Position numbers and translations under genes: made by a program
DNA from: CAWJLS01 sp963843755
GTDB taxonomy: Bacteria > Acidobacteriota > Thermoanaerobaculia > Multivoradales > DATKCC01
DNA: 64,000 nt
Direction: 5' to 3'
Assembly (NCBI GenBank): GCA_963843755.1
Contig: CAWJLS010000013.1
Span: 191,360-255,359 of the forward strand
The notes under the pieces: model-generated
The model's database searches: none
Seen by the model: the letters and a program-made list of their open reading frames with translations, nothing else
What the model was told of the DNA's origin: nothing
Shown here: positions 54,303 through 64,000 of the stretch, piece after piece
Layout: every line of letters starts with the position of its first letter
Position numbering within the stretch: the first letter of the stretch is position 1

Positions 54303-57300
54303 ATGAGCATGGACGGCACACGGCGCGCCCTCGGGGGCCTGATCTTGACGACTCTGCTGGCCCTCGCCGCCTCTGCGGCCGGCGCGGCGACTGCTGTGAG
54401 CGCGGCGACTGCGGCCACTGCGGTCACCGCGGCCGAGGGGCCGTCGGCGGCGAGCCCCGCGGACAGGGCGAGCGTGGGCACGGTGCGCTCGGTCCTGCCG
54501 CCGGAGCCGGCGGAGGCCCGCACGCTGGACGGCGCCCTGGCGGGCTTCCGCGGCACGCTCGGGCGGGCCGGGAGCGGGGCCGGGACCGGGGTCGAGGCCA
54601 GAGTCGGGGCCAGAGTCGAGGCCAGGACCGCCGGCACGGTGCGCGACACCCCGTCGCCCCGCGAGCTCCTGGCCGCCTACGACCGGCTGCGGGCGGCCGA
54701 CCTCCTCTACCGGGACCGCCTGGCGACCGTCGGCCGGCGCCTGGAGGCGATGGCGGCGGCGCCCGAGATCCTCGACCGCTGGCAGCAGGCCGACCGGCGG
54801 TACAGAGAGTCGATGGACCGGATCCTGGCGCCGCTCGCGGAGCCCATGGCCGGCCTGCGCGAGTCCCTCGACGGAGAGGGCTCCGGAAAGCGACCCGGAT
54901 CGGGGGCCGGAGCGGTTCCCGCGGCCCTGGCGCCGGCGCTCGACCGGGCACGGCAGGCGCTCGACGCCGTCCCGCCGCCGTCCGACCCCGCGATCCTGCG
55001 CGCCGCCGTCCTGCCTTACGGCCGCATCTCCCTCGGGCAGCACACGCCGGCCACGACGCCGGTGGTGGTCCCGTCCTATCTCGACCCGACCGATCCGGCC
55101 GCCGACCCCCAAGATCTGGCGGGCTCGCCGCTGGCGCCGCTCTCGGACGCGATCCTCCAGAAGGCGGAGTCGCTGGGCTACGACTACGTGCGCATCTTCG
55201 AGATGGTGCACAACGAGATCGAGACGGAGTGGTACGCCGGCGCGATGAAAGGCGCCGAGGAGACCCTGCGCCAGGGCCGTGGCAACGACGTCGATCAGGC
55301 GACGCTGCTGGTCGCCCTGCTGCGCGCCTCCGGGGCGCCGGCGCGCTTCGTCCGCGGCGTGGCCGAGCTGCCGGTCGCCGCCGTGGCCGACGACCTGGGG
55401 ATGACCGGCGCCGATCCGGAGCGGGTCGGCCTGGCGCTCCGCCGGGCGGGGGTCGCCTTCCGCCCGGTGGTGCGGGGCGGCCGGGTCGCGGCGTTCGAGG
55501 TGGAGCAGGTCTGGGTCTCCGCCCGCATCCCCTACAGCAACTACCGGGGCGCCGTCGTCGACGCCTCCGGTGCGAGCTGGATCCCCCTCGCGCCGGCCAT
55601 CACGTCCCACGAGGTCCGGCCCGCGGCGGGCATCGTCGGAGAGATGGAGGCCGCGGGTGAGCTCTCCGTCCCCGGCTTCGTCGACGAGATCCTGGCCTCG
55701 CCCCAGGTGGCCGATCCGCTGACGACGCTCCGCACCCGGATCGTCGCCTACCTGGCGGAGACCGGGGAGGGCACCTACGAGGACGCGCTGGCATCTCGCA
55801 CGCTCGAGCCCCAGAGCCTCGGCCTGCTGTCCGGGACGTTGCCGATGCCGGTCGTGGCGGTCACCGGCGAGTCGTCCAGCCTGCCCGAGGATCTGGTCCA
55901 GAGCGTCCGGATCGTGGTCCGCTCGGGCGTCGGCGCGTCGAGCCCGGTGGCGCTCGACTGGAGCGTCCCCCTGGCCGATCTCGCGGGCCGCCGGGTCACC
56001 CTCTCGTACCTGCCGGCGACGGTCGACGACCACGAGACGATCGACGCCTTCGGCGGGCTCCACTCGGTCCCCCTCTACCTCGTCCGGCTGCGGCCCCGGC
56101 TGGCGGTCGACGGCCGTCCCCGGGCGGTGGGGGAGGCGCCGCTCGACGCCGGCGCCGCCCACCGCCTCGAGATCCACCTGCAGGCCCCGTTCGGCGACCA
56201 GCCGGTCGTCCATTCGGTGGTGGCGGGGGGCTACTACGCCCTCGACCTGGCGGCCCAGCAGGGTCTCTGGGAGGAAGCGCCCGACGGGGATCCGGCGGAC
56301 GCCGAGACCCTGGGGGCCCGGCTGCTCGCCCGGGTCGCCGGGACCTACGGCGCGCGCTGGAGCGCGGCCGAGGAGGAGCTCGCCTCGCTCCTCGGCGTGA
56401 CGCTGGTCAGGCCGCTCCCCTCGGTGGCGGTCAGCGGCGGCGCGGTGACCGTGGAGACGGTGCTCGGCGTCCCCGAGCAGCTCCGCTGGGACGGCGTGAC
56501 CCTGGACGCCTCGCTGCGGACCGCCGAGCCGGTGGCGGCGGCGACCGCCGCCGGCGCCCCCGACCCGTCGGCGGAGGAGAGCTTCCTGACCCTCTCGGCG
56601 CTCGAAGGCTCGTCGCTCGAGCACCGGGTGTTCGAGGATCTCTTCCTGGTCGACGGCATCTCGGCCGACAGGGGGCTCGCCCTGGCACGCCAGCAGGGCA
56701 TGGAGGTGATCCACCTGACGGCGTCGAACGTCGACGCCTTGCTGCCCGCCCTCTCCCACCCCGCGGCGGTCGAAACCGAGATCGAGAACCAGGTGCGGCT
56801 CGGCTTCGAGGTCGAGGTACCGGCCGCTCCGATCACCCGCAAGTCGTGGACCGGCTCGGTCTGGCGGGTGATCGATCCCCAGGGGCGCGGCGCCGGCTAC
56901 TTCATCGCCGGCGGGCTCGCCGGGGGAGCCACCACCGAGCCGCCCGGGAGCTGGGTGCTCGACTTCCTGGCCGACGCCCTGGCCGCGCCCTACGCACCGG
57001 AGCCCGCCGACGATCCGCTGTCCGGCGCCGAGGTGGTCAAGGTCGGCGCCGCGGAGGCCCAGGAGACGACGGTCGGAACGCTCTACCAGAACGCGCTGGC
57101 GGTCCTCGTGCGGGACGCCGACGGGCGGCCGGTCAAGGGCGCCCCGGTGCGCTTCTCCATCTGGTCGGGCGGCGGCTCCCTGATCGGCGCGGAGAGGGCC
57201 GAGGCGGCGACCTTCGACACGGTGACCAACGCCCTCGGCATCGCCACGGTCGGCCTGCGCTCGGGCCTCTACACGGCCGCCGATCCGGTCTATCTGCAGC

Positions 57301-60300
57301 GGCGGTCCACCGACCGGTACGCGACCCGCGCCCTGGTCAACACGGTGGAGGTCGAGGTGGCGTCACACCTCGGGACCGTGGTGCCGTCCGAACCGTTCGA
57401 GCTGATCGCCTACCCCGGGCCACCGGCGGCTCTGCGCAAGACCAGCCCGAGCGAAGAGATCTACAACGGCTGGGCGAGCGCCTGGGCCGGCAGCTTCCAG
57501 GTCGCCGTCGAGGACTCCCACGGCAACCCGGTGTCGAACGCGGAGGTGGGCTTCGCCGTCACCGGCCGGCTGTTCGAGGAGAGCTGCCCGCCGCCCGACG
57601 ACTTCCTGAACGCGGTGGTCTTCGACGAGTGCCCGGTGGCCAACCCGCGCCTGGGGGAGTGCGGCGCCCCCTCGGTCTCGGTCACCAGCTCGGTGTTCGG
57701 TGCGTCGGCCGGCGTGATCCTGGGCGACACTGTGTTGACCGCCTACCGCGTGACCGCGTCGGTCGAAGGCCTGACGCCGGTCGAACAGCTCTACCTCGCC
57801 CAGGCGTTCGTTCCGGTCGTCCCTCTCGCCTGCAAGACCATCCCCGGGGTGCTCTCCGCCGACGTCGTCGTGCCGGTGGACCAGGACGGCAACAACATCG
57901 CCGCGGCCCGTGCCGGCCGCTCCATGGCGCGGCCCCTCGACATCACCCTGTCGTATGCCCGGCCCAAGTCGGACGACCCCCAGTCGAGCGATTTCTCCCG
58001 CATGGAGTGGGTCCGAACGAGCGGCGACATCACCCTCACCGTCGACAACGGCGGCGGGGCCTCGCCGGTGATCGGACTCGGCGACGGTCACTACCAGAGC
58101 ACCATCATCACCGGGCCGGTGCCGGCGTCGGACACGGTGACCTTCCAGGCGAGCAACGTCCAGACCGTCACCCTCGACGACAACGGCCAGATCGTCCCGG
58201 ACGTCCGGGACATGGAGCCGCGAACCCTGACCAGCGTCTGGAGCGTCCTGCCCCGGATCTTGGGGATCGATCCGGACCCGCCGGTGCTCGGCCCGACCGG
58301 CCAGACCACCTCCGAGGTCCAGGTCGGGTACGTGATCGATCCGGCCGCCTACCGGGGCGTTCAGACCGAGGTCGACCTGTTCGACGACGGCACCGTCGCC
58401 GGCTCGGCCCTGGGGACGACGCCCCAGGGGGCCGGTCTGGCCCGCATCCAGCGCGGGTTCCCGTTCGACGTCGAGCACACCTACGAGCTCCAGGCGGTGC
58501 TCAACCGGGGGTCCGACGTCGAGATCCGCTCCGACCGGTTCCGGATGCCCCTGTTCCAGAAGATCCTGCGCAACGTCAGCCGCTCGGTGCAGCTCGACCA
58601 GGACGTCGATCTGCTCAACCAGCGCTCCTGCGACATGGCCGGCGAGCTCGGCTACACCCTGACTCAGCCGGCGGTGGTGACCCTGGAGCTCCGGTCGGTC
58701 GAGAGCATGGAGACCGACGGATCGCCGGTCCTCGGCTCGCCGGTGACCCTGATCGACGGCGAAGAGCAGGCCGAGGGGGACCACAGCCGGCTGATCGTGC
58801 CGGGTGAGCTCGCCGCCGGCACCTACCGGTTCACGCTCCGCGCGGTGGCGGTGGTCGACGGCCAGGACGATGAGGAGACGGGGAGCGCCCGGGTCGGGCT
58901 CCGGACCCGCGACTCGCTGCCGGTCGGCCACACGCTGGTCCAGGGGGTCGACCTGTGGGACGGGCATCTGTCGCTCTCCCGCGAAGACCTCTCCTACCCG
59001 GGACGGGGCCCCGCCCTCGCCTTCCGGCGCAGCTACTCGTCGAACGCCGGCTCGGAGCCGGGCGCCATGGGGGTCGGCTGGAGCCACAACTACGAGTCGC
59101 GCGTGGTGGTGACCCCGTGCGGCGAGGCCATCGTCATCGGCGGGGAGGGCTCCGGCATGCGCTTCGTCGACGACGGCGAAGGCGGGCTCCGGCCGCTCAA
59201 GGGGTATCACGGCACCCTCATCGCCAACGAGGAGACCCTCGGCTTCGACTTCTACACCAAGGGCGGGACGCTCTACCGCTACACGCTCGCCTACGGCCGG
59301 GAGCTCTACCTCGACTCGATCACCGACCCGAACGGCAACACGACGCGCCTGGTCTACGAGAGCGGAACGGGCGGCCGTCCGCGGCTGCTGGCGGTGGTCG
59401 ACCCGGCGGGGCGCAAGCTCACGTTCCATTACGCGCCCGGTCAGCTCGCGCTGCTCGAGGACACGGTGCTGACCCGGGTCGACGGTCCGGAGGGGAGCGG
59501 CCAGTCGATCTCGTTCAGCTACGACGCGTTCGGCAACCTCCTCCGGGCCGAGCGGGAGGACGGCGCCCTCAGCGAGAGCTACACCTACGCGACCGAGCCG
59601 ACCGATCTCTTCGAGGACCGCCACGTCCTGCGCACGGTCACCGACGAGCGCGACGGCGCCACGACCCGCTACGAGTCGGTCCACGGGCAGATCCGGGCGA
59701 CGGCGGACGTCGTCGTCCCGAGCACCTTCTACACCGCGGTCACCCTGCCGGAAGGTGGGAGGACCGGGTTCGCGTACGACCTCGACGGCCTGGAGAGCCG
59801 GGCCGGGCTGGAGCTCGTCACCCAGGTGACCGACCCGCGGGACGAGACCACCGCCTACGCCCTCAACCAGTACGGCAGCCCGCTCCGGATCACCGACCCG
59901 CTCGGCCACGAGACCGTCATGACCTGGGCCGACGACGACGTGGTCATGACCTCGCGCACCGACGCCAACGGATTCACCACCACCTTCGACTACGACGGCG
60001 ACGCCAACCTGCTCACCGAGACGGTCACCTTCCCGGATCCAGACGGCGGCGACACGACCCTCAGCCAGTCGTTCACCTACGAGCCGGCGGCGAGCTTCGA
60101 TCCGCCCTACGTCAAGGAGCGGGTCGCCACCCGCACCGACCGCAAGGGCGCCACCACCCGCTACGCCTACGACCTCCACGGCAACCTCGTCGAGGAGCGG
60201 ATCGGCGTCACCGGTCCGGACGGCGGGGCGCCCCAGGATCTCGTCACCTCCCACACCTACCTGACGAACGGCGACCGGGCCTCGACCACCGACACGCGGG

Positions 60301-63300
60301 GGGAGACGACCCGCTACGGCTACGACGGCTACGGCAACCTGGCGTCGGTGACCGACCCGGTCGGGGCGAAAACGGTCACGACCTACGACGCCCGCAGCCT
60401 GCCGACCTCGGTCACCGACCCGCTCGGCCGCCGGATCGTCCTCGAGTACGACACCCTCGGACGGCTGGTGCGCCGCGAGCTGCCGAAGGCGGCGGGGGAG
60501 AGCGCGGCGCCGGAGGAGACCTTCGTCTACGACGACGCGGCCGACACCCTGACCCAGACCGACGCGGCCGGGCGCGTCGCCGTCACCACCAACGACCTCG
60601 AGAAGCGGGTCGTGCAGGTGGACAACGCCGCCGGCGGCACCAAGGTCTTCGCCTACGACCCGGCGGGCAACAAGATCCTCGAGACCGGGTGGTTCGACGA
60701 CTCCACCCCGCGGGTCGAAACCACGTTCGTCTACGACCCGGCCGGGCGCCTGACCGAGCGCCGGGAGCCGCAGACGGGAGCTCGAGGGCGGACCACGCGC
60801 TACGCCTACGACCCGGTGGGCAACCTGACGCGCGAGACCCTCTTCGACCGGATGGATGCGGGGTTCGCCGAGCGGGTGACCGAGTCGAGCTACGACGGTC
60901 TCAACCGGAAGGTGGAGGAGCGGCGCCTGACGGACGACGGTCCGGTGGTCCGGACCCTGCGCTACGACGGCGCCGGCAACGTCATCCTCGCGATCGATCC
61001 CCTGGGCCGCCGGACCGAGACCGAGTACGACGAGCTCAACCGGCCGATCCGGGTCACCCGGCCGGAAGGCCAGGAGACGGTAACGGTCTACGACGGCGCC
61101 GGCAACCCGATCGAGGTCCGCCGGCTCAACACGGTCGACGGGACCGCCACGGACCAGGTGCGGACCTCGACCTACGACGGCGCCGGGCGGCTGATCCGCC
61201 AGACCGACGCGCTGGGAGCCACGACCCACCTGGAGTACGACCTGGTGGGCAACGTCCTCCGCCAGATCGACCGGCGCCTCGACGTCACCTCCCACACCTA
61301 TGACGCCCGCAACCGGCAGATCACGACGACCCAGCACCTGACCCGGGTCTCAGACCCCCAGCGGCAGGTGACGATCGGCTTCTCCTACGACGCCGTCGGC
61401 AACCGGATCGAAGAGCGCTGGCCCAACGGTGACGTGGTCACCCACAGCTACGACGCCCTGAACCGCAAGATCCGGAGCGAGGACTCCCTGGGCCTCATCG
61501 AGGCCGCGACCTACGACGCCCGCGGCAACCAGCTCACCGCGACCGACGCCAACGGCAACGTCACCACCACCACCTACGACGCCCTGGACCGCCCGATCCG
61601 GGTCGAGCAGCCGGAAGGCCGAACGACCGAGCAGACCTACGACGCCGCGGGCAACACGCTCACCCGGACCGATCCCCGAGGCAACACCACCACCTTCGCC
61701 TACGACCGGCTCGACCGGCGGGTGCGAACCACGACGCCCGCGCCGCTCTCCTACGTCGCCGAGACGACCTACGACGCCGTCGGCAACGTGCTCTCCGAGA
61801 CCGACGGCCGCGGCAACACGACGACCTACGCGTACGACGGCCTCGACCGCCAGGTGCGCCGGACGGCGCCCGCGCCGCTCTCCTACGAGACGTCGTACAC
61901 CTACGACCGGGTGGGCAACCGCCTGTCGATGACCGATCCGCGGGGGATCGTCACCGAGACCCGCTACGACCTCGAGAACCGCCCGATCCTGACCCGCCGG
62001 GCCGGCCAGACCCTCCAGGAGGTGGAGTACGACCCGGAGGGCAACCGGCGCTTCGTCACCGACGCCAACGGCAACGTCACGGCCTTCGAGTACGACGAGC
62101 GCAACCTGGTGCTGGTCGAGAGCCGGCCGCTGGCGGCGATCACCCACACGAGCTACGACGACATGGGGGACCCCGCCTCCGTGCGCGATCCGGAAGGGCG
62201 GGTGACGACCTTCACCTATGACCTCCGGCGGCAGCGGACCTCGGAGACGGACAACGCCGGCCAGACGACGGCCTACACCTACGACGGCAACGGCAACCGC
62301 ACCTCGCTGACCCCGCCCGAGGGCAACACCTGGCTCTACCGCTACGACGGCGCCGATCGCCTGGTCGAGGTGGAGGACCCGGACGGCGGAGTGACGGTCT
62401 ACACCTACGACGGCAACGGCAACCGCCTGACCCAGACCGACGCCCTGGAGCGCACGACCTCGTTCGAGTACGACGTCGTGAACCGCCGAACCGCGACGGT
62501 TCTCCCAGCGACCGCCACCGAGCCCGCCGCCCGCGAGACCTACGCCTACGACGCCGCCGGCAACCGGACCGGGCTGACCGACGCCAAGGGTCAGACGATC
62601 GCCTGGGAGTACGACGTCCTCGACCGCGAGACGCTCCGTACCTACAGCCTGCCGAGCGGCCCCCTCGGGCCGACCGGCGACGACCTCCAGTCGATCGCCA
62701 CCGAGCTCGACCCCAACGGCAACCCCACCCGGGTCACGGAGACCTACACCGGCGCCACCGGCACCCGGGTCACCGACCGGACCTACGACCCCTTCGACCG
62801 CCTGGAGACGGTCACCGATCCCCACGGCGAAACCATCTCCTACGCCTACGACCCGAACGGCAACCGCACCCGCCTGACCGACCCCGACGGCAAGGTCACC
62901 CGCACGAGCTTCGACGCCCTGAACCGCACCATCGCCGTCACCAGCGCAGCCGGGGTCACCGAGTCCACCTACTTCCGGGACAGCCGCCTGGCCGAGGTCC
63001 ACTATCCCAACGGCTCGACCGAGACCACCACCTACGACGACGCCGGCCGGGTCGCGACGATCGAGAACCGCCAGGGCACGACGCTGGTCTCGAGCTTCCA
63101 ATACGAGTACGACGGCAACGGCAACCGCACCCGCCAGGTCGAGGACAACGGCGCCGGACCGGAGGAGACCACCTACACCTTCGACTCCCTCGACCGGCTG
63201 ACCGGAGCCACCTATCCCGAGCAGACCGTCTCCTACACCTACGACGCCGTCGGCAACCGCCTCACCGAGCAGGCAACCGACACGACCGGCACCCTGGTCA

Positions 63301-64000
63301 CCGACAAGCACTTCACTTACGACACCCGCGACCGCCTGCTGGCCCTGACCGACCAGCTCGCCCCCGACGGCCCCTCCTCCGGATCGACCGACTACGCCTA
63401 CGACGCCAACGGCAACCAGACCTCCAGAACCCGCGGCGGCATCACCACCGTCCTGCGCTACAGCGTCCGCAACCGCCTGATCGAAGTCCGGGAAGACGGC
63501 GCCCTCCTCGGCTCCTACCTCTACGACCACCAGGGACTCCGCGTCGCCAAGCGCTCCGGCACGGGCGACACCGTGCGCTACGTCTACGACGACCAGTCGG
63601 TCCTCCTCCAGACCGACCTCGCCGGCACGACGATCACCAAGTACGACTACGGCGCCGACCGCCTGCTCTCCCTCGACAACCTCACCACCGGCCGCCAGTA
63701 CTACCTCTTCGACGCCCTCGGCTCCATCGTCGACCTCACCGACGCCGCCGGCGCCATCCAGGCCCGCTACATCTACGACGCCTGGGGCAACCACCGCCGC
63801 ACCGCCGGCACCAGCCCCAACCCCTTCGGCTTCACCGGCCACGAGCTCGACGACGAAACCGGCCTCTACTACGCCAAGGCCCGCTACTACGACCCCGAGC
63901 TGGGGATCTTCCTGACCCAAGACCCATTCGAGGGCCAGATCCAGACGCCGCCGAGCCTGCATCGGTACCTCTACGCCTACCAGAACCCGACGGTCTACAC
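54303..64000 (+). CDS. Giant RHS/YD-repeat protein with N-terminal pseudo-transglutaminase domain, 3'-truncated by window edge
   Basis: At least 3,232 residues; the frame is open to the window end. ATG with ggagga upstream, 40 bp after the giant mosaic gene. Signal peptide (GLILTTLLALAASAAGA), then Ala/Thr- and Glu/Ala/Arg-rich low-complexity repeats to about 115. A transglutaminase-like domain spans about 280-435 (VRIFEMVHNEIETEWY, LLVALLRASGAPARFVRG); the catalytic positions read D329, Q402 and A430 instead of Cys, His and Asp. Two Big_1-like Ig domains lie near 930-1010 and 1055-1170. A DUF6531-like RHS start is near 1545 (DLWDGHLSLSREDLSYPGRG), then dozens of YD repeats and the RHS core (GLYYAKARYYDPELGIFLTQDPF) near 3190. 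In known RHS proteins the variable tip follows this core; here it is outside the window. Confidence 0.92.
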   Translation, partial: MSMDGTRRALGGLILTTLLALAASAAGAATAVSAATAATAVTAAEGPSAASPADRASVGTVRSVLPPEPAEARTLDGALAGFRGTLGRAGSGAGTGVEARVGARVEARTAGTVRDTPSPRELLAAYDRLRAADLLYRDRLATVGRRLEAMAAAPEILDRWQQADRRYRESMDRILAPLAEPMAGLRESLDGEGSGKRPGSGAGAVPAALAPALDRARQALDAVPPPSDPAILRAAVLPYGRISLGQHTPATTPVVVPSYLDPTDPAADPQDLAGSPLAPLSDAILQKAESLGYDYVRIFEMVHNEIETEWYAGAMKGAEETLRQGRGNDVDQATLLVALLRASGAPARFVRGVAELPVAAVADDLGMTGADPERVGLALRRAGVAFRPVVRGGRVAAFEVEQVWVSARIPYSNYRGAVVDASGASWIPLAPAITSHEVRPAAGIVGEMEAAGELSVPGFVDEILASPQVADPLTTLRTRIVAYLAETGEGTYEDALASRTLEPQSLGLLSGTLPMPVVAVTGESSSLPEDLVQSVRIVVRSGVGASSPVALDWSVPLADLAGRRVTLSYLPATVDDHETIDAFGGLHSVPLYLVRLRPRLAVDGRPRAVGEAPLDAGAAHRLEIHLQAPFGDQPVVHSVVAGGYYALDLAAQQGLWEEAPDGDPADAETLGARLLARVAGTYGARWSAAEEELASLLGVTLVRPLPSVAVSGGAVTVETVLGVPEQLRWDGVTLDASLRTAEPVAAATAAGAPDPSAEESFLTLSALEGSSLEHRVFEDLFLVDGISADRGLALARQQGMEVIHLTASNVDALLPALSHPAAVETEIENQVRLGFEVEVPAAPITRKSWTGSVWRVIDPQGRGAGYFIAGGLAGGATTEPPGSWVLDFLADALAAPYAPEPADDPLSGAEVVKVGAAEAQETTVGTLYQNALAVLVRDADGRPVKGAPVRFSIWSGGGSLIGAERAEAATFDTVTNALGIATVGLRSGLYTAADPVYLQRRSTDRYATRALVNTVEVEVASHLGTVVPSEPFELIAYPGPPAALRKTSPSEEIYNGWASAWAGSFQVAVEDSHGNPVSNAEVGFAVTGRLFEESCPPPDDFLNAVVFDECPVANPRLGECGAPSVSVTSSVFGASAGVILGDTVLTAYRVTASVEGLTPVEQLYLAQAFVPVVPLACKTIPGVLSADVVVPVDQDGNNIAAARAGRSMARPLDITLSYARPKSDDPQSSDFSRMEWVRTSGDITLTVDNGGGASPVIGLGDGHYQSTIITGPVPASDTVTFQASNVQTVTLDDNGQIVPDVRDMEPRTLTSVWSVLPRILGIDPDPPVLGPTGQTTSEVQVGYVIDPAAYRGVQTEVDLFDDGTVAGSALGTTPQGAGLARIQRGFPFDVEHTYELQAVLNRGSDVEIRSDRFRMPLFQKILRNVSRSVQLDQDVDLLNQRSCDMAGELGYTLTQPAVVTLELRSVESMETDGSPVLGSPVTLIDGEEQAEGDHSRLIVPGELAAGTYRFTLRAVAVVDGQDDEETGSARVGLRTRDSLPVGHTLVQGVDLWDGHLSLSREDLSYPGRGPALAFRRSYSSNAGSEPGAMGVGWSHNYESRVVVTPCGEAIVIGGEGSGMRFVDDGEGGLRPLKGYHGTLIANEETLGFDFYTKGGTLYRYTLAYGRELYLDSITDPNGNTTRLVYESGTGGRPRLLAVVDPAGRKLTFHYAPGQLALLEDTVLTRVDGPEGSGQSISFSYDAFGNLLRAEREDGALSESYTYATEPTDLFEDRHVLRTVTDERDGATTRYESVHGQIRATADVVVPSTFYTAVTLPEGGRTGFAYDLDGLESRAGLELVTQVTDPRDETTAYALNQYGSPLRITDPLGHETVMTWADDDVVMTSRTDANGFTTTFDYDGDANLLTETVTFPDPDGGDTTLSQSFTYEPAASFDPPYVKERVATRTDRKGATTRYAYDLHGNLVEERIGVTGPDGGAPQDLVTSHTYLTNGDRASTTDTRGETTRYGYDGYGNLASVTDPVGAKTVTTYDARSLPTSVTDPLGRRIVLEYDTLGRLVRRELPKAAGESAAPEETFVYDDAADTLTQTDAAGRVAVTTNDLEKRVVQVDNAAGGTKVFAYDPAGNKILETGWFDDSTPRVETTFVYDPAGRLTERREPQTGARGRTTRYAYDPVGNLTRETLFDRMDAGFAERVTESSYDGLNRKVEERRLTDDGPVVRTLRYDGAGNVILAIDPLGRRTETEYDELNRPIRVTRPEGQETVTVYDGAGNPIEVRRLNTVDGTATDQVRTSTYDGAGRLIRQTDALGATTHLEYDLVGNVLRQIDRRLDVTSHTYDARNRQITTTQHLTRVSDPQRQVTIGFSYDAVGNRIEERWPNGDVVTHSYDALNRKIRSEDSLGLIEAATYDARGNQLTATDANGNVTTTTYDALDRPIRVEQPEGRTTEQTYDAAGNTLTRTDPRGNTTTFAYDRLDRRVRTTTPAPLSYVAETTYDAVGNVLSETDGRGNTTTYAYDGLDRQVRRTAPAPLSYETSYTYDRVGNRLSMTDPRGIVTETRYDLENRPILTRRAGQTLQEVEYDPEGNRRFVTDANGNVTAFEYDERNLVLVESRPLAAITHTSYDDMGDPASVRDPEGRVTTFTYDLRRQRTSETDNAGQTTAYTYDGNGNRTSLTPPEGNTWLYRYDGADRLVEVEDPDGGVTVYTYDGNGNRLTQTDALERTTSFEYDVVNRRTATVLPATATEPAARETYAYDAAGNRTGLTDAKGQTIAWEYDVLDRETLRTYSLPSGPLGPTGDDLQSIATELDPNGNPTRVTETYTGATGTRVTDRTYDPFDRLETVTDPHGETISYAYDPNGNRTRLTDPDGKVTRTSFDALNRTIAVTSAAGVTESTYFRDSRLAEVHYPNGSTETTTYDDAGRVATIENRQGTTLVSSFQYEYDGNGNRTRQVEDNGAGPEETTYTFDSLDRLTGATYPEQTVSYTYDAVGNRLTEQATDTTGTLVTDKHFTYDTRDRLLALTDQLAPDGPSSGSTDYAYDANGNQTSRTRGGITTVLRYSVRNRLIEVREDGALLGSYLYDHQGLRVAKRSGTGDTVRYVYDDQSVLLQTDLAGTTITKYDYGADRLLSLDNLTTGRQYYLFDALGSIVDLTDAAGAIQARYIYDAWGNHRRTAGTSPNPFGFTGHELDDETGLYYAKARYYDPELGIFLTQDPFEGQIQTPPSLHRYLYAYQNPTVY
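59230..63960 (+). repeat. YD/RHS repeat array
   Basis: Dozens of ~20-residue units of the form Y-D-x-x-G-N/R-x-x-x-x-x-D-x-x-G-x-x-T, densest between about 60100 and 63500, ending in the RHS-associated core. In RHS/Tc toxins such repeats build a hollow beta-cage that encloses the C-terminal effector. Confidence 0.9.

Noticed and set aside
59230..63960. CRISPR or other non-coding tandem repeat
   Set aside because: The periodicity is at protein level (YD repeats) with varied DNA; no identical direct repeats with uniform spacers anywhere in the window.

Overview
The window is a very GC-rich bacterial chromosome segment with tight gene packing, many 1-8 base start/stop overlaps, frequent GTG/TTG starts and no phage or transposase genes. 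Gene content (bactofilin, FecR/DUF6600 protein, DUF5117-type zinc metalloprotease, OPT transporter, glutaminyl cyclase, cohesin-type lipoprotein beside def and cysS, giant CARDB/Calx-beta/RHS proteins) suits a free-living Gram-negative of the Acidobacteriota (Thermoanaerobaculia-like). That placement is an inference from gene content, not a phylogeny.

Layout. 1-7 kb: 3' end of a Sir2-family gene, then murJ and a large MscS-type channel as a stop/start-overlapped run, facing a second MscS-type channel. 7-14 kb: secreted zinc metalloprotease, OPT transporter, glutaminyl-peptide cyclotransferase lipoprotein and a GYF-AIM24 fusion. 14.06-14.46 kb: a non-coding region built of two ~120 bp imperfect palindromes in inverted orientation. 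14.5-19.4 kb: a small conserved protein, tRNA-Gly(CCC), bactofilin and alanine dehydrogenase on +, opposed by a minus-strand operon (small membrane protein, thiE/tenI-like, lspA, rluD-like). 19.5-26.1 kb: FecR/DUF6600 secreted protein on -, then on + a TPR/cNMP-binding-like protein, def, cohesin lipoprotein, cysS and yraN. 26.2-26.6 kb: tRNA-Gly(GCC) and tRNA-Cys(GCA), each behind a recognisable sigma70-type promoter. 26.7-33.7 kb: a DUF4214-like secreted protein and a complete type I restriction-modification locus in the order hsdR-hsdS-hsdM.

33.8-64 kb is nearly half the window and holds three consecutive + strand genes: a small exported protein, a giant secreted mosaic protein (about 6,650 residues once one +1 frame disruption near 37050 is repaired), and a giant RHS/YD-repeat protein running off the right edge (at least 3,232 residues). 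The giant protein strings together an HExxH peptidase-like domain, squalene-cyclase-like alpha/alpha repeats, CARDB domains, FlgD-type Ig modules, two beta-propellers, FN3 domains (one with a nested discoidin-like domain), three DUF11 repeats, four Calx-beta domains and a C-terminal GFWKTH module. The RHS protein starts with a transglutaminase-like domain whose three catalytic positions all appear replaced. The pair looks like a co-expressed cell-surface or secreted system and is the best candidate for something not previously described. The toxin or effector tip of the RHS protein, if any, lies beyond the window.

Many long antisense reading frames (up to 2,801 codons) overlap the real genes. 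They are by-products of high-GC codon bias and are not annotated.
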